Of a stretch of DNA of 64,000 bases, positions 54,289 to 62,792 are shown piece by piece. Position 1 is the stretch's first letter. Every line of letters begins with the position of its first letter. This DNA comes from Candidatus Skiveiella danica (GTDB lineage Bacteria; Pseudomonadota; Gammaproteobacteria; Burkholderiales; Burkholderiaceae_C): assembly GCA_016721925.1 (NCBI GenBank), contig JADKHE010000005.1:62001-126000 (forward strand). Reading direction: 5' to 3'. Both the position numbers and the translations under genes were made by a program. The notes under the pieces are model-generated. The model saw nothing but the letters and a program-made list of their open reading frames with translations, searched no databases and was not told the origin of the DNA.

Positions 54289-55812
54289 TCAGGCCGGCGG
54301 GACCGCCGCACCGCCGCCAAGCACCTTGTACAGCGTGACCTGGTTCTGCCAGTACGCCAGGCGTACCTGCGCCAGCGCCTGCTGCAGCAGGAACAGCGAG
54401 CGCTGGGAGTCCAGCACCTCCAGGTAGCTGGACACCCCGTTGCGGTAGCGCAGGTCGGCCAGGCGGAAGCGGTCGGTCTCGGCATCCACCTGGGCCTGCT
54501 GCGCCGCCAGCTGGGCGCCCAGGGTGGCACGCCCGGCCAGCGCGTCGGCCACTTCCCGGAACGCGGTCTGGATCGCCTTTTCATACTGCGCCACCGCGAT
54601 GTCGCGCCCGGCCTGGCTGGAGGCCAGATTGGCCTCATTGCGCCCGGCATCAAAGATCGGCTGCAGCACCTGGCCGGCCAGGGTGCCGCCCCAGAAGCCG
54701 TTCTCGAACAGATTCGTCAGCCCGGTACTGGCCGTGCCGTAGGCGGCGGTCAGCGTGATGCGCGGAAAGAACGCGGCGCGGGCCGCGCCGATGTTGGCGT
54801 TGGCGGCGATCAGCTGCTGCTCGGCCTGGCGGATGTCCGGGCGGCGCGTCAGCAGGTCCGAGGGCAGGCCGGCGGGCACTTCGGTGAATATGGCCCCAAC
54901 GCTCGTCACCTTGTGTACGTCGCTGCCCCCCGAGGGGGCTGGCCTTGCTTGGGGCGGCCCGGCGCTGCGGCCGTCTGCTGTGGGCGCGGGAGCCGGTGCG
55001 GGCACCAGCAGGGACGGAGGCAGGGGCTGCCCCACCAGCAGGGTGAGGGCATTCAGGTCCTGCGCACGCAGGCGCTGTTGCTGCTGCAGGGCGGCCAGGG
55101 CGCCGGCGGTCAGGGATTCAGCCTGGCGGACATCCAGCGCCGATGAAGCCCCGTTGTCCAGCCGCAACCGGGTCAGGCGCAGCGAGTCCTCGCGCGTTTT
55201 CAGGGTGCTCTGGGTGATCGCGAGCAGTTCGTCGTTGGTCTGCAGGTTCAGCCAGGTGTTGGCCACGGCCGCGATCAGGCTGGCCTGCACGGCGCGGCGC
55301 GACTCCTCGCTGGCCAGGTACTGCGCCAGAGCGGCATCCTTCAGGCTGGCCACGCGGCCGAACAGGTCCAGCTCCCAGCCGGTGAACGACAGCCCGGCGG
55401 TGTAGGCGCTGTTGGTGCCGCCGCTGCCATCGGTCCTGGGCTGCACGGCGCCGGTGGCGCCCAGGTTCACCGTGGGGAACTGGTCGGCACGCCGGATCTG
55501 CCAGGTGGCTCGGGCCTGCTCGATGTTGAGCACCGCCACGCGAAGGTCGCGGTTGTTCACCAGCGCGAGCCGGATCAGCTCGCGCAGGGAGGCATCGCCC
55601 ACGAAATCGGCCCAGGGCAGTTCGCTGGCCGACCGCGTGGCGGAAGCAGGGGCGGCGGGTGCCGGCGCCGGCCAGTCGGCAGCCACGGGCGCGGCGGGGC
55701 GCTCGTAGGTGGGAGTCAGCGAGCAGCCGGCCATCACGGCTGCCACGGCCAGCGCCGGCAGGGTGCGTGCGAAGGGGGAACGCGCTTGGCGTGGTGTTGC
55801 GGGCTTAGTCAT
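54289..55812 (-). CDS. RND efflux outer-membrane lipoprotein channel (OprM/NodT type)
   Basis: 507 residues. Lipobox VMAGC (Cys near residue 30), then the two-fold OEP repeat with the long periplasmic helices (LVNNRDLRVAVLNIEQARATWQIRRADQFPTVNLGA and the second-half ANANIGAARAAFFPRITLTAAYGTAS). TolC-fold trimer completing the tripartite pump. Between LLVGQPLPPSLLV and EVPAGLPSDLLTRRPDI there is an extra Pro/Ala-rich stretch of about 40 residues, most of it encoded by a repeat at 54895-54975. Start overlaps the acrB-like stop by 8 bp. Confidence 0.92.
   Translation of the reverse strand: MTKPATPRQARSPFARTLPALAVAAVMAGCSLTPTYERPAAPVAADWPAPAPAAPASATRSASELPWADFVGDASLRELIRLALVNNRDLRVAVLNIEQARATWQIRRADQFPTVNLGATGAVQPRTDGSGGTNSAYTAGLSFTGWELDLFGRVASLKDAALAQYLASEESRRAVQASLIAAVANTWLNLQTNDELLAITQSTLKTREDSLRLTRLRLDNGASSALDVRQAESLTAGALAALQQQQRLRAQDLNALTLLVGQPLPPSLLVPAPAPAPTADGRSAGPPQARPAPSGGSDVHKVTSVGAIFTEVPAGLPSDLLTRRPDIRQAEQQLIAANANIGAARAAFFPRITLTAAYGTASTGLTNLFENGFWGGTLAGQVLQPIFDAGRNEANLASSQAGRDIAVAQYEKAIQTAFREVADALAGRATLGAQLAAQQAQVDAETDRFRLADLRYRNGVSSYLEVLDSQRSLFLLQQALAQVRLAYWQNQVTLYKVLGGGAAVPPA
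54895..54975 (-). repeat. GC-rich palindromic repeat inside the OprM-like gene
   Basis: Contains the perfect palindromic core GCCCCCCGAGGGGGC flanked by GTACGTCGCT on one side and TTGGGGCGGCCCGGCG on the other. I recall similar segments as scattered intergenic repeats in Comamonadaceae genomes, which is memory, not a search result. Here it is read through in frame as a Pro/Ser/Gly-rich insertion (RSAGPPQARPAPSGGSDVHK). Confidence 0.55.
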
Positions 55813-58800
55813 CGGAATGCACCCCCATGTGCGCGGCCTGCTCGGCGTGCACCTGCTGCTGTCGCGGGCTGTCCTTGAACAGGCCGCGCACCACCACGAA
55901 GAAGATCGGCACGAACAACACCGCCAGCGCGGTGCCGCTCAGGATGCCGCCGATCACGCCGGTGCCGATGGCACGCTGGCTGGCCGAGCCGGCACCCGTG
56001 GAAATGGCCAGCGGCAGCACGCCGAGCGTGAACGCCATCGAGGTCATGACGATCGGCCGAAACCGCAGGTGGGCGGCAGCCAGTGCCGCCTCGATCACGC
56101 CCTTGCCCTGCGCCTGCAGGTCCTTGGCAAACTCGATGATCAGGATGGCGTTCTTCGCGGACAGGCCGATGATGGTGATCAGGCCCACCTGGAAGTAGAT
56201 GTCGTTCGCGTAGCCGCGCGTCAGCGTGGCCAGCAGCACGCCCAGCACGCCCAGCGGCACCACCAGGATCACCGCCAGCGGGATGCTCCAGCTCTCGTAC
56301 AAAGCGGCCAGGCACAGGAACACCGACAGGATGGCAAAGGCGTACAGCACGATGGCCTGCGAGCCGGCAATTTTTTCCTCGCGCGACAGGCCGGTCCATT
56401 CGAAGCCGAATCCCTGCGGCAGCTGCGTCGCCAGCCGTTCCATCTCCATCATGGCCGCGCCGGTGCTCTGGCCGGGCGCCGCACTGCCGCTGATGCGCAT
56501 CGACGGGTAGCCGTTGTAGCGCACGGTCTGCATCGGGCCGGTGATCCAACGGGTGCTGGCGAAGGCCGACAGCGGCACCGCCTGCCCCTTGTTGTTGGCC
56601 ACGCTCAGGCGCAGCAGGTCGTCCGGCTGCATGCGCGCCGGCGCGTCGGCCTGCACCACCACGCGCTGCAGCCGCCCGGCGCTGGGGAAGTCGTTCACGT
56701 ACGCCGAGCCCAGCGCGGTGGAGATGACGGCGTTGATGGCGTCGAAACTCACGCCCAGCGCGTTGGCCTTGTCGCGGTCGATGTCGAGCTGCAGCTGCGG
56801 CGCATCTTCAAGGCCGTCCGGGCGCACCTGCGTCAGGATCGGGCTCTTGGAGGCGGCGCCGAGCAGTTGGTTGCGGGCCGCCAGAAGGGCGTCGCGCCCC
56901 AGGCCGGCACGGTCCTGCAGCCGGAAGGCGAAGCCCGATGACGAGCCCAGCTCGGGAATGGACGGCGGGCTCAGCGGAAAGATGAACGCGTCGCGGATGC
57001 CGCTCAGGCCGCCGAACGCGCGACCTGCCAAGTCCTGCGCCGATGTGCCCGGCGCCTTGCGCTCATGCCAGTCCTTGAGGGTCACGAAGGCCAGTGCCGC
57101 GTTCTGGCCCTGGCCGGAAAAGCTGAAGCCCAGCACACTCACCATGCTTTGCACCTCGGGCTGCTTGAGCATGAAGCCTTCGACCTGCTGCATCACGTCC
57201 AGCGCGCGCGCCTGCGTGGCCCCTGGCGGAAGCTGTACGTTGACCAGCAGGGTGCCCTGGTCCTCGTTGGGCAGGAAGGATGTGGGCAAGCGCAGGTAGA
57301 CCACCGCGGCACCGGCCACGATGGCGACATAGATCACCAGGTAGCGCGCCGCGCGCGGCAGGATGCGCGCCACCACCCCCTCATACCCCTTGGCGGTGCG
57401 CGAAAAGCCGCGGTTGAACCAGCCGAAGAAGCCGGTCTTGGCGTGGTGGTGGCCGGCTTCGACCGGCTTGAGCAGCGTGGCGCACAGGGCGGGGGTCAGC
57501 GACAGCGCCATGAAGGCCGAGAACGCGATCGACACCCCCATCACCGCCGCGAACTGGCGGTAGATGTTGCCCACTGAACCGCTGAAGAAGGCCAGCGGCA
57601 CGAACACGGAGATCAGCACCACCGTCACGCCGATGATGGCGCCCGAGATCTGGCCCATGGCCTTGCGTGTGGCCTCAAGAGGCGGCAGGCCTTCCTCGCT
57701 CATGATGCGCTCGACGTTCTCCACGACCACGATGGCATCGTCCACCACGATGCCGATCACCAGCACCATGCCGAACATGGTCAGCACGTTGATCGAAAAG
57801 CCCATGGCCAGCAGCGTGGCGAAGGTGCCCAGCAGCGCCACCGGCACCACCAGCGTCGGGATGATGGTGTAGCGCCAGTCCTGCAGGAACAGGAACATCA
57901 CCAGGAACACCAGCGCCACGGCTTCAAGCAGGGTTTCGGCCACCTGGCGGATGGAGATGTCGACGAAGCGCGAGCTGTCGTAGGGAATGGCCCACTTCAT
58001 GCCCTTGGGGAAGAAACGCTCCAGCTCGGTCATCTTGGTGCGCACGGCCTTCGCCGTGGCCATGGCATTGCCGGTGGGCGCCAGCTGCACGCCGATGCCG
58101 GTGGAGGGCTTGCCGTTCAGCCGCGCCGAGGTGGCGTAGGTCTGCGCGCCGAGTTCGATGCGCGCCACGTCCTTCAGGCGCACGGTGGAGCCATCGGCAT
58201 TGGCGCGCAGCACCACCTGGCCAAACTGCTCCACACTGGCGAGCTGGCCATTGACGACCACGGTGGCCGCAATGCCCTGGCCGCCCACGTTGGGCAGGGC
58301 GCCGATCTCGCCGGCCGACACCTGCGCGTTCTGCGCGCGGATGGCGGCGGTCACTTCGGCGGCCGAGAGGTTCAGCCCGAGCAGCCTGGCCGGGTCGATC
58401 CAGATGCGCATGGCGCGCTCGGTGCCGAACAGCTGCGCCTGGCCCACGCCGGGCAGGCGCTGGATCTCGGGCAGCACACTGCGGGCGGCGAAGTCGCCCA
58501 GCGCCACCGGGTCCCAGGCCGGGTCGTCCGACGACAGGATGGCGAACAGCAGGAAGTTGCTGCGGGCCTTTTCAACGCGCACACCCTGCTGGGTGACGGC
58601 CGAGGGCAGGCGCGGCGCAGCGCGGGACAGGCGGTTCTGCACGTCCACCTGGGCCAGGTCGGCATTGGTGCCCGGCTGGAAACTCAGCGTGATCTGGCCG
58701 GTGCCATTGGCTTGCGCCACGGCCTCCATGTAGATCAGGCCGGGCGAGCCGTTCATTTCCTGCTCGATGACGGACAGCACGCTGTCTTCCAGCGTCCGGG

Positions 58801-58960
58801 CCGACGCGCCGGGATAGGCCACCGAAATCACGATCGACGGGGGGGCCACCGGCGGGTACTGCGCAATCGGCAGTTGCGTGATGGAGACCGCGCCCATCAC
58901 CATGATGAACAGGGCGATGACCCAGGCAAAGATGGGCCGGTCGATGAAGAATTTCGCCAT
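55805..58960 (-). CDS. RND efflux pump inner-membrane transporter (AcrB/HAE1 type)
   Basis: 1051 residues, the normal HAE1 length. N-terminus MAKFFIDRPIFAWVIALFIM, twelve helices in two halves, and the proton-relay GMVLVIGIVVDDAIVVVENVERIM in TM4 with the two Asp. Periplasmic porter domains include the first-half LPSAVTQQGVRVEKA and second-half RAGLGRDALLAARNQLL. Drug or solvent exporter using proton motive force; substrate range cannot be predicted. Upstream adaptor gene ends 12 bp before its start. Confidence 0.95.
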   Translation of the reverse strand: MAKFFIDRPIFAWVIALFIMVMGAVSITQLPIAQYPPVAPPSIVISVAYPGASARTLEDSVLSVIEQEMNGSPGLIYMEAVAQANGTGQITLSFQPGTNADLAQVDVQNRLSRAAPRLPSAVTQQGVRVEKARSNFLLFAILSSDDPAWDPVALGDFAARSVLPEIQRLPGVGQAQLFGTERAMRIWIDPARLLGLNLSAAEVTAAIRAQNAQVSAGEIGALPNVGGQGIAATVVVNGQLASVEQFGQVVLRANADGSTVRLKDVARIELGAQTYATSARLNGKPSTGIGVQLAPTGNAMATAKAVRTKMTELERFFPKGMKWAIPYDSSRFVDISIRQVAETLLEAVALVFLVMFLFLQDWRYTIIPTLVVPVALLGTFATLLAMGFSINVLTMFGMVLVIGIVVDDAIVVVENVERIMSEEGLPPLEATRKAMGQISGAIIGVTVVLISVFVPLAFFSGSVGNIYRQFAAVMGVSIAFSAFMALSLTPALCATLLKPVEAGHHHAKTGFFGWFNRGFSRTAKGYEGVVARILPRAARYLVIYVAIVAGAAVVYLRLPTSFLPNEDQGTLLVNVQLPPGATQARALDVMQQVEGFMLKQPEVQSMVSVLGFSFSGQGQNAALAFVTLKDWHERKAPGTSAQDLAGRAFGGLSGIRDAFIFPLSPPSIPELGSSSGFAFRLQDRAGLGRDALLAARNQLLGAASKSPILTQVRPDGLEDAPQLQLDIDRDKANALGVSFDAINAVISTALGSAYVNDFPSAGRLQRVVVQADAPARMQPDDLLRLSVANNKGQAVPLSAFASTRWITGPMQTVRYNGYPSMRISGSAAPGQSTGAAMMEMERLATQLPQGFGFEWTGLSREEKIAGSQAIVLYAFAILSVFLCLAALYESWSIPLAVILVVPLGVLGVLLATLTRGYANDIYFQVGLITIIGLSAKNAILIIEFAKDLQAQGKGVIEAALAAAHLRFRPIVMTSMAFTLGVLPLAISTGAGSASQRAIGTGVIGGILSGTALAVLFVPIFFVVVRGLFKDSPRQQQVHAEQAAHMGVHSDD

Positions 58961-58972
58961 GGCGCGGCTTCC

Positions 58973-60283
58973 TCAGCGCGCCACGCCGGAGGCGGCGGAT
59001 GCGGGTGCGGAGGCGGGCCCGGCTGCGGCGCTGGCCGCCGAGGCAGTAGGCGCGGGCACTGGCGGCTTGCTGCCTGGGGCCACCCACGGCACGGGCTTGA
59101 CCGGCACATCGCCGCGCAGCTTCTGGAAGCCGTCCACCATCACCTGTTCGCCGGTCTTCAGACCGTCCAGGACGACCCATTGGCCACCCTGCTGGCTGCC
59201 GACCTTGACCGGTCGGGGCTTGACCTTGCCGTCGGAGCCGACCACCATGACCGAGTCGCCCTGCGGCGAGCGGGTGACGGCTTGCTGGGGCAGCGCGATG
59301 GCATTGCCGGCCTGGGCCTGCTCCAGCCGCACGCGCACGTACAAACCGGGTAACAGGGCACCTTTCGGGTTGGGCAATTCCGCACGCAGCATGATCTGGC
59401 CGGTGGTGGCGTCCACCGTCAGGTCGGAGAACAGCAGCTTGCCGGGCAGGGGGTATTCGCTGCCGTCATCGAGCAGCACCCGGACGCTGGCGGCCTGGCC
59501 ACCGGCGCGCTTGAACTGGCCGCTTTCCAGTGCGCGGCGCAGCGCGATGACTTCGCCGGCCGACTGCGTGAAGTTCACGTACAGCGGGTTGATCTGCTGG
59601 ATCACCGCCAGCGGTGTGGCCTCGCCCTGGCCGACCAGTGCGCCCTCGGTCACCAGTGAGCGGCCGATGCGCCCGGAAATCGGCGCCGTCACGCTGGCGT
59701 AGGCCAGGTTGATGCGCGCCGTCTGAACCGCTGCCTTGCCGGTGGCGACATCGGCCTCGGCCTGTTTCTGCGCAGCCTGGGCATTGACGAATTCCTGCTG
59801 GCTGACGGCCTGAGCTTCCACCAGCGGTTTGTAGCGCTCGGCCTGCGCGCGGGCCTGCATCAGGTTGGCCTCGGCCCGCGCCAGGCTGGCCTGCGCGCTG
59901 GCGTAGGTGGCCTGATAGGGGCTCGCGTCGATCTCAAACAGCGCTTGGCCAGCCTTCACTTCGCTGCCTTCACGGAACAATTGCTTCTGAACGATGCCGG
60001 CGGCGCGCGCGCGGACCTGGGCGACACGCGAGGCCTCCAGTCGGCCGGGCAGTTCGGTAAACAGGCCGATGTCGCCGGGCGCCACGGTGACCACACCGAC
60101 CTCGGCCAGCGGCATGCCACCGGGCGGGCCGGCCGGCGGCGCGGCGCCGGGGCCGCAGGCCGCCAGCAAGGCGCTCAGGCCCATTGCCATTCCGAAGGTG
60201 GCGGCCCGCATGCATTGGCGTTGCGGCGGGAGGTCGCAGGGGTTTTCGTACTGGATCGATGGGCGTGGCGAGCTGGTGGGCAT
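58973..60283 (-). CDS. RND efflux periplasmic adaptor lipoprotein (AcrA type)
   Basis: 436 residues from the ATG at 60283; a shorter start at 60211 (MRAATFGMAMGLSALLAACG) gives an ideal lipoprotein signal and may be the true one, but neither has a good ribosome site. The membrane-fusion pattern is clear: ELPGRLEASRVAQVRARAAGIVQKQLFREGSEVKAGQALFEID lipoyl half, coiled coil, second lipoyl half VTAPISGRIGRSLVTEGALV, and barrel. C-terminal Ala/Pro/Ser-rich tail. First gene of the efflux operon; no TetR or MarR regulator gene is adjacent. Confidence 0.92.
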   Translation of the reverse strand: MPTSSPRPSIQYENPCDLPPQRQCMRAATFGMAMGLSALLAACGPGAAPPAGPPGGMPLAEVGVVTVAPGDIGLFTELPGRLEASRVAQVRARAAGIVQKQLFREGSEVKAGQALFEIDASPYQATYASAQASLARAEANLMQARAQAERYKPLVEAQAVSQQEFVNAQAAQKQAEADVATGKAAVQTARINLAYASVTAPISGRIGRSLVTEGALVGQGEATPLAVIQQINPLYVNFTQSAGEVIALRRALESGQFKRAGGQAASVRVLLDDGSEYPLPGKLLFSDLTVDATTGQIMLRAELPNPKGALLPGLYVRVRLEQAQAGNAIALPQQAVTRSPQGDSVMVVGSDGKVKPRPVKVGSQQGGQWVVLDGLKTGEQVMVDGFQKLRGDVPVKPVPWVAPGSKPPVPAPTASAASAAAGPASAPASAASGVAR

Positions 60284-60362
60284 GTGAAAGTCCAGGCTGT
60301 AGGCGACAAGCCGGAAGGCGCCGCCGGGGAGAAACAAAAGCCGCAAGTATGCAGACAGTTTG

Positions 60363-60376
60363 TTGCGCGTGCGCAA
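60363..60376. promoter_or_regulatory. Palindrome upstream of the efflux operon
   Basis: TTGCGC-GT-GCGCAA, a perfect dyad 80 bp before the adaptor start, in the 144 bp gap between nasT and the efflux operon. A CATACT -10-like hexamer follows about 20 bases downstream on the minus strand. It could be an operator, for example for a TetR-type repressor encoded elsewhere. A second hairpin, ACGCGA/TCGCGT at 60407-60422, lies just after the nasT stop. Confidence 0.35.
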
Positions 60377-60427
60377 AGTGGGCCGATGCGCGCGCTGCGG
60401 TCATCGACGCGAGGCTTCGCGTGAGCG

Positions 60428-61075
60428 TCAGCCCAGCAGATCGGCCATGTCGAGCATGCGCTGCGCGACCTCGGCCAGCTTCAGTCCCTTGTCCATCGCG
60501 GCTTTGCGCAGCTTTTCATAGGCTGCCTGCTCGCTCAGTCCCTGGCGCTGCATCAGCAGGCCTTTGGCGCGGTCGATGAGCTTGCGGTCCTTGAGTTCGG
60601 CGCTCAGTTCGTCGACCTCGCTGCGCGCCTGCGCCAGTTCCTGGCGCAAAGCCTGCTCGTGCTGGAAGCGTGCCAGGGCCACATCCAGGATGGGGCGGAT
60701 GCGTTCGGGGGCCAGGCCGGCCACGATGTAAGCCGACACGCCAGCGGCCACGGCGTCTTTCACATGGGTGGTGTCGCTGTCATTGGTGAACATGACGATG
60801 GGCCGCGGGGCGTCGCGCGTGGCCATCACCACATGCTCCAGCGCGTCACGGGCCTCACTTTCGGCGTCCACGATCACGAGATCGGGCCGCAGCTGGGTCA
60901 GCCGCTCGGTCAGAAAGACGTCGCCCGGCAAAGTGGCCACAAGGTTGAAGCCGCTTTCCAGCAGGCCGATGCGCAGGCTGCGCGAGCGCCCGGCCTGCGC
61001 AAGGGCGTCGTCGTCATGGGGATCGGCGACATCCAGGTCCGGAGCAACGACGACAATTCGCAAAGCTTCGTTCAT
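60428..61075 (-). CDS. nasT: NasT-type ANTAR response regulator / antiterminator
   Basis: 215 residues. An N-terminal receiver-like domain (LRIVVVAPDLD, PDLVIVDAES, PIVMFTNDSD) joins by a coiled coil (ALRQELAQARSEVDELSAEL) to a C-terminal ANTAR domain (LKDRKLIDRAKGLLMQRQGLSEQAAYEKLRKAAMDKGLKLAEVAQRML). ANTAR proteins bind dual-hexaloop RNA and prevent termination; NasT does so for nitrate assimilation genes, normally held by NasS until nitrate is present. No nasS is seen beside it. The matching RNA target lies upstream of nrtA, 6 kb downstream on the same strand. Confidence 0.9.
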   Translation of the reverse strand: MNEALRIVVVAPDLDVADPHDDDALAQAGRSRSLRIGLLESGFNLVATLPGDVFLTERLTQLRPDLVIVDAESEARDALEHVVMATRDAPRPIVMFTNDSDTTHVKDAVAAGVSAYIVAGLAPERIRPILDVALARFQHEQALRQELAQARSEVDELSAELKDRKLIDRAKGLLMQRQGLSEQAAYEKLRKAAMDKGLKLAEVAQRMLDMADLLG

Positions 61076-61084
61076 GGGTGAATC

Positions 61085-61156
61085 GTGAGCAAGAAATACG
61101 CCAAAGGCCCCATCATCGGTGCTCAGCTGGGGAGAGAGCTGGAGGGCTTCACCTAA
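61085..61156 (+). other. Possible 23-codon open frame before tsaD
   Basis: A GTG at 61085 opens 23 codons (SKKYAKGPIIGAQLGRELEGF after the first residue) to a TAA 12 bp before tsaD. It lacks a clear ribosome site and overlaps the likely nasT promoter region. Could be a leader peptide, a gene remnant, or chance. Confidence 0.2.
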
Positions 61157-61168
61157 ACTTCGGGTCCT

Positions 61169-62218
61169 ATGCTGATCCTGGGAATCGAATCGTCGTGCGA
61201 TGAGACGGGCGTGGCGCTCGTCGAATCCGGCGGCGCCGCGGTGCCGGTGCTGCGTTCACACGCCTTGTTCAGCCAGGTCGACATGCACCAGGCTTACGGC
61301 GGTGTGGTGCCCGAGCTGGCCAGCCGCGACCATATTCGTCGCGTGTTGCCGCTGACCGAACTGGTGTTGCGGGATGCCGGTTGCCGACTGGCGGACGTGG
61401 ACGTGGTCGCTTTCACGCGCGGGCCGGGGCTGGCCGGCGCGCTGCTGGTCGGAGCGGGCGTGGCCTGCGCGCTGGGCGCAGCGCTGGAGCGGCCAGTGCT
61501 GGGCGTGCACCACCTGGAGGGCCACCTGCTGTCGCCATTCCTGAGCGCGGACCCGCCGGAATTCCCGTTTGTCGCGCTGCTTGTCTCGGGCGGACACACC
61601 CAGCTGATGCGGGTGGACGGGGTGGGGCGCTACGCCATCCTGGGCGAGACCATCGACGACGCCGCGGGCGAGGCCTTCGACAAATCCGCCAAGCTGATGG
61701 GCCTGGGCTACCCGGGCGGGCCGGCCCTGTCGCGGTTGGCGGAGCAGGGCGACCCGACCGCGTTCAAGCTGCCGCGGCCGTTGCTGCACAGCGGCAATCT
61801 CGATTTTTCCTTTGCGGGCCTGAAAACGGCGGTGCTGACGCAGGCCAGGAAGCTCGGCGATCAGCTGGAAGCACCTGGATCGACGGCCAAAGCCGATCTG
61901 GCGGCTTCCACCGAGGCGGCCATCGTCGAAGTGCTGCTGAAGAAGTCGCTGGCGGCCCTGAAAGAAACGGGCTTGCGCCGGCTGGTGGTCGCGGGCGGCG
62001 TGGGCGCCAACCGCGAATTGCGCCGCCAGCTCAATCTGGCTTGTGCTCAGCAAGGTGTGCGCGTGCATTACCCGGAGCTGCACCTGTGCACCGACAACGG
62101 CGCCATGATCGCCATGGCTGCCGCCATGCGCCTGCAGGCAGGGGTGCAACAGGCCAGCCGGGTTTACGCGTTCGACGTCAAGCCCCGCTGGCCACTGGAT
62201 GCACTGGAGGTGAACTGA
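61169..62218 (+). CDS. tsaD: tRNA N6-adenosine threonylcarbamoyltransferase TsaD
   Basis: 349 residues. With TsaB, TsaC and TsaE it makes t6A37 in ANN-decoding tRNAs. ASKHA-fold motifs are complete: ILGIESSCDETGVALV, the metal-binding HHLEGH, LLVSGGHTQLM, DDAAGEAFDKSAKLMGLGYPGGP, and VVAGGVGANRELR. Length is normal. Starts 93 bp from the divergent nasT gene. The 3' end abuts a dispersed repeat copy. Confidence 0.95.
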   Translation: MLILGIESSCDETGVALVESGGAAVPVLRSHALFSQVDMHQAYGGVVPELASRDHIRRVLPLTELVLRDAGCRLADVDVVAFTRGPGLAGALLVGAGVACALGAALERPVLGVHHLEGHLLSPFLSADPPEFPFVALLVSGGHTQLMRVDGVGRYAILGETIDDAAGEAFDKSAKLMGLGYPGGPALSRLAEQGDPTAFKLPRPLLHSGNLDFSFAGLKTAVLTQARKLGDQLEAPGSTAKADLAASTEAAIVEVLLKKSLAALKETGLRRLVVAGGVGANRELRRQLNLACAQQGVRVHYPELHLCTDNGAMIAMAAAMRLQAGVQQASRVYAFDVKPRWPLDALEVN

Positions 62219-62220
62219 AA

Positions 62221-62275
62221 GGCTCCACCCCAGCGCAGGCTGGTCACTTTTAGCTACTTAATTGATAGTCAGCCG
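62221..62275 (-). repeat. Dispersed AT-richer repeat, copy 10
   Basis: Diverged core GACCAGCCTGCGCTGGGG (13 of 18) with TATCAATTAAGTAGC upstream. Between the tsaD stop and the hsp20 stop, overlapping the latter. Confidence 0.55.
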
Positions 62276-62650
62276 AGTGCTGGTGTCCACCGGTTGTTTC
62301 TTCGCCAGCGTGAGCGTGAGCACGCCGTTTTCCAGTTTCGCCACGCTGGTCGAGGCGTCGATGTCCTGCGGCAGTTCGAATCCGTGACGGTACTGCCGGG
62401 GCGCGTCGGCGAGCGTTTCGATGCGCACGACCTGACCTTCGATCTGGATGTTCAGCTGTTCCTTGTTGACGCCGGGCACGTCCAGCGAGAGCGTCCAGAC
62501 TGCATCGTCGGATGTGACTTCGGTGCGGCAGGCCTTGGTTCCTTCGGAAGGACTCGGCAGTGCCTGGTCGAGCAGGCGATCGAGCGCGTGCATGGCGGGG
62601 ACATAGGCGGCGCGGCGCAGCGTGGCGGGGCGGGTGGTTGCGAAAAACAT
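62258..62650 (-). CDS. Hsp20/alpha-crystallin small heat-shock protein
   Basis: 130 residues. The alpha-crystallin domain runs from about TEVTSDDAVWTLSLDVPGVNKEQLNIQIEG to the signature AKLENGVLTLTLAKKQPVDTSTRLTIN, though the usual A-x-x-x-n-GvL is present as SVAKLENGVLTLTL. The N-terminal arm is short (MFFATTRPATLRRAAYVPAMHALDRLLDQAL). ATG at 62650 follows AGGAG eight bases upstream. ATP-independent holdase chaperone. The C-terminal I-x-I anchoring motif is replaced by LTIN. Confidence 0.9.
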   Translation of the reverse strand: MFFATTRPATLRRAAYVPAMHALDRLLDQALPSPSEGTKACRTEVTSDDAVWTLSLDVPGVNKEQLNIQIEGQVVRIETLADAPRQYRHGFELPQDIDASTSVAKLENGVLTLTLAKKQPVDTSTRLTIN

Positions 62651-62733
62651 CGTGAATCTCCTGTGACCTGTGGTTGAAACATCGGCGGGTGCGGGTGACA
62701 TCCGCTCCCTTACACTGCGCGGCGTTCAAACCA

Positions 62734-62776
62734 GAACCGCCGCATGGCCTGCATCTGTGAGCCCGGCGGTTCTTTT
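62734..62776 (+). promoter_or_regulatory. Hairpin with T run in the leader of the substrate-binding gene
   Basis: GAACCGCCG (62734-62742) pairs perfectly with CGGCGGTTC (62764-62772), 21-base loop, followed by TTTT. It ends 16 bp before the ATG. It could be an attenuator or a terminator of a transcript from upstream; with only four T its strength is doubtful. Confidence 0.4.
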
Positions 62777-62792
62777 CAAGTGGAATGCAGAG

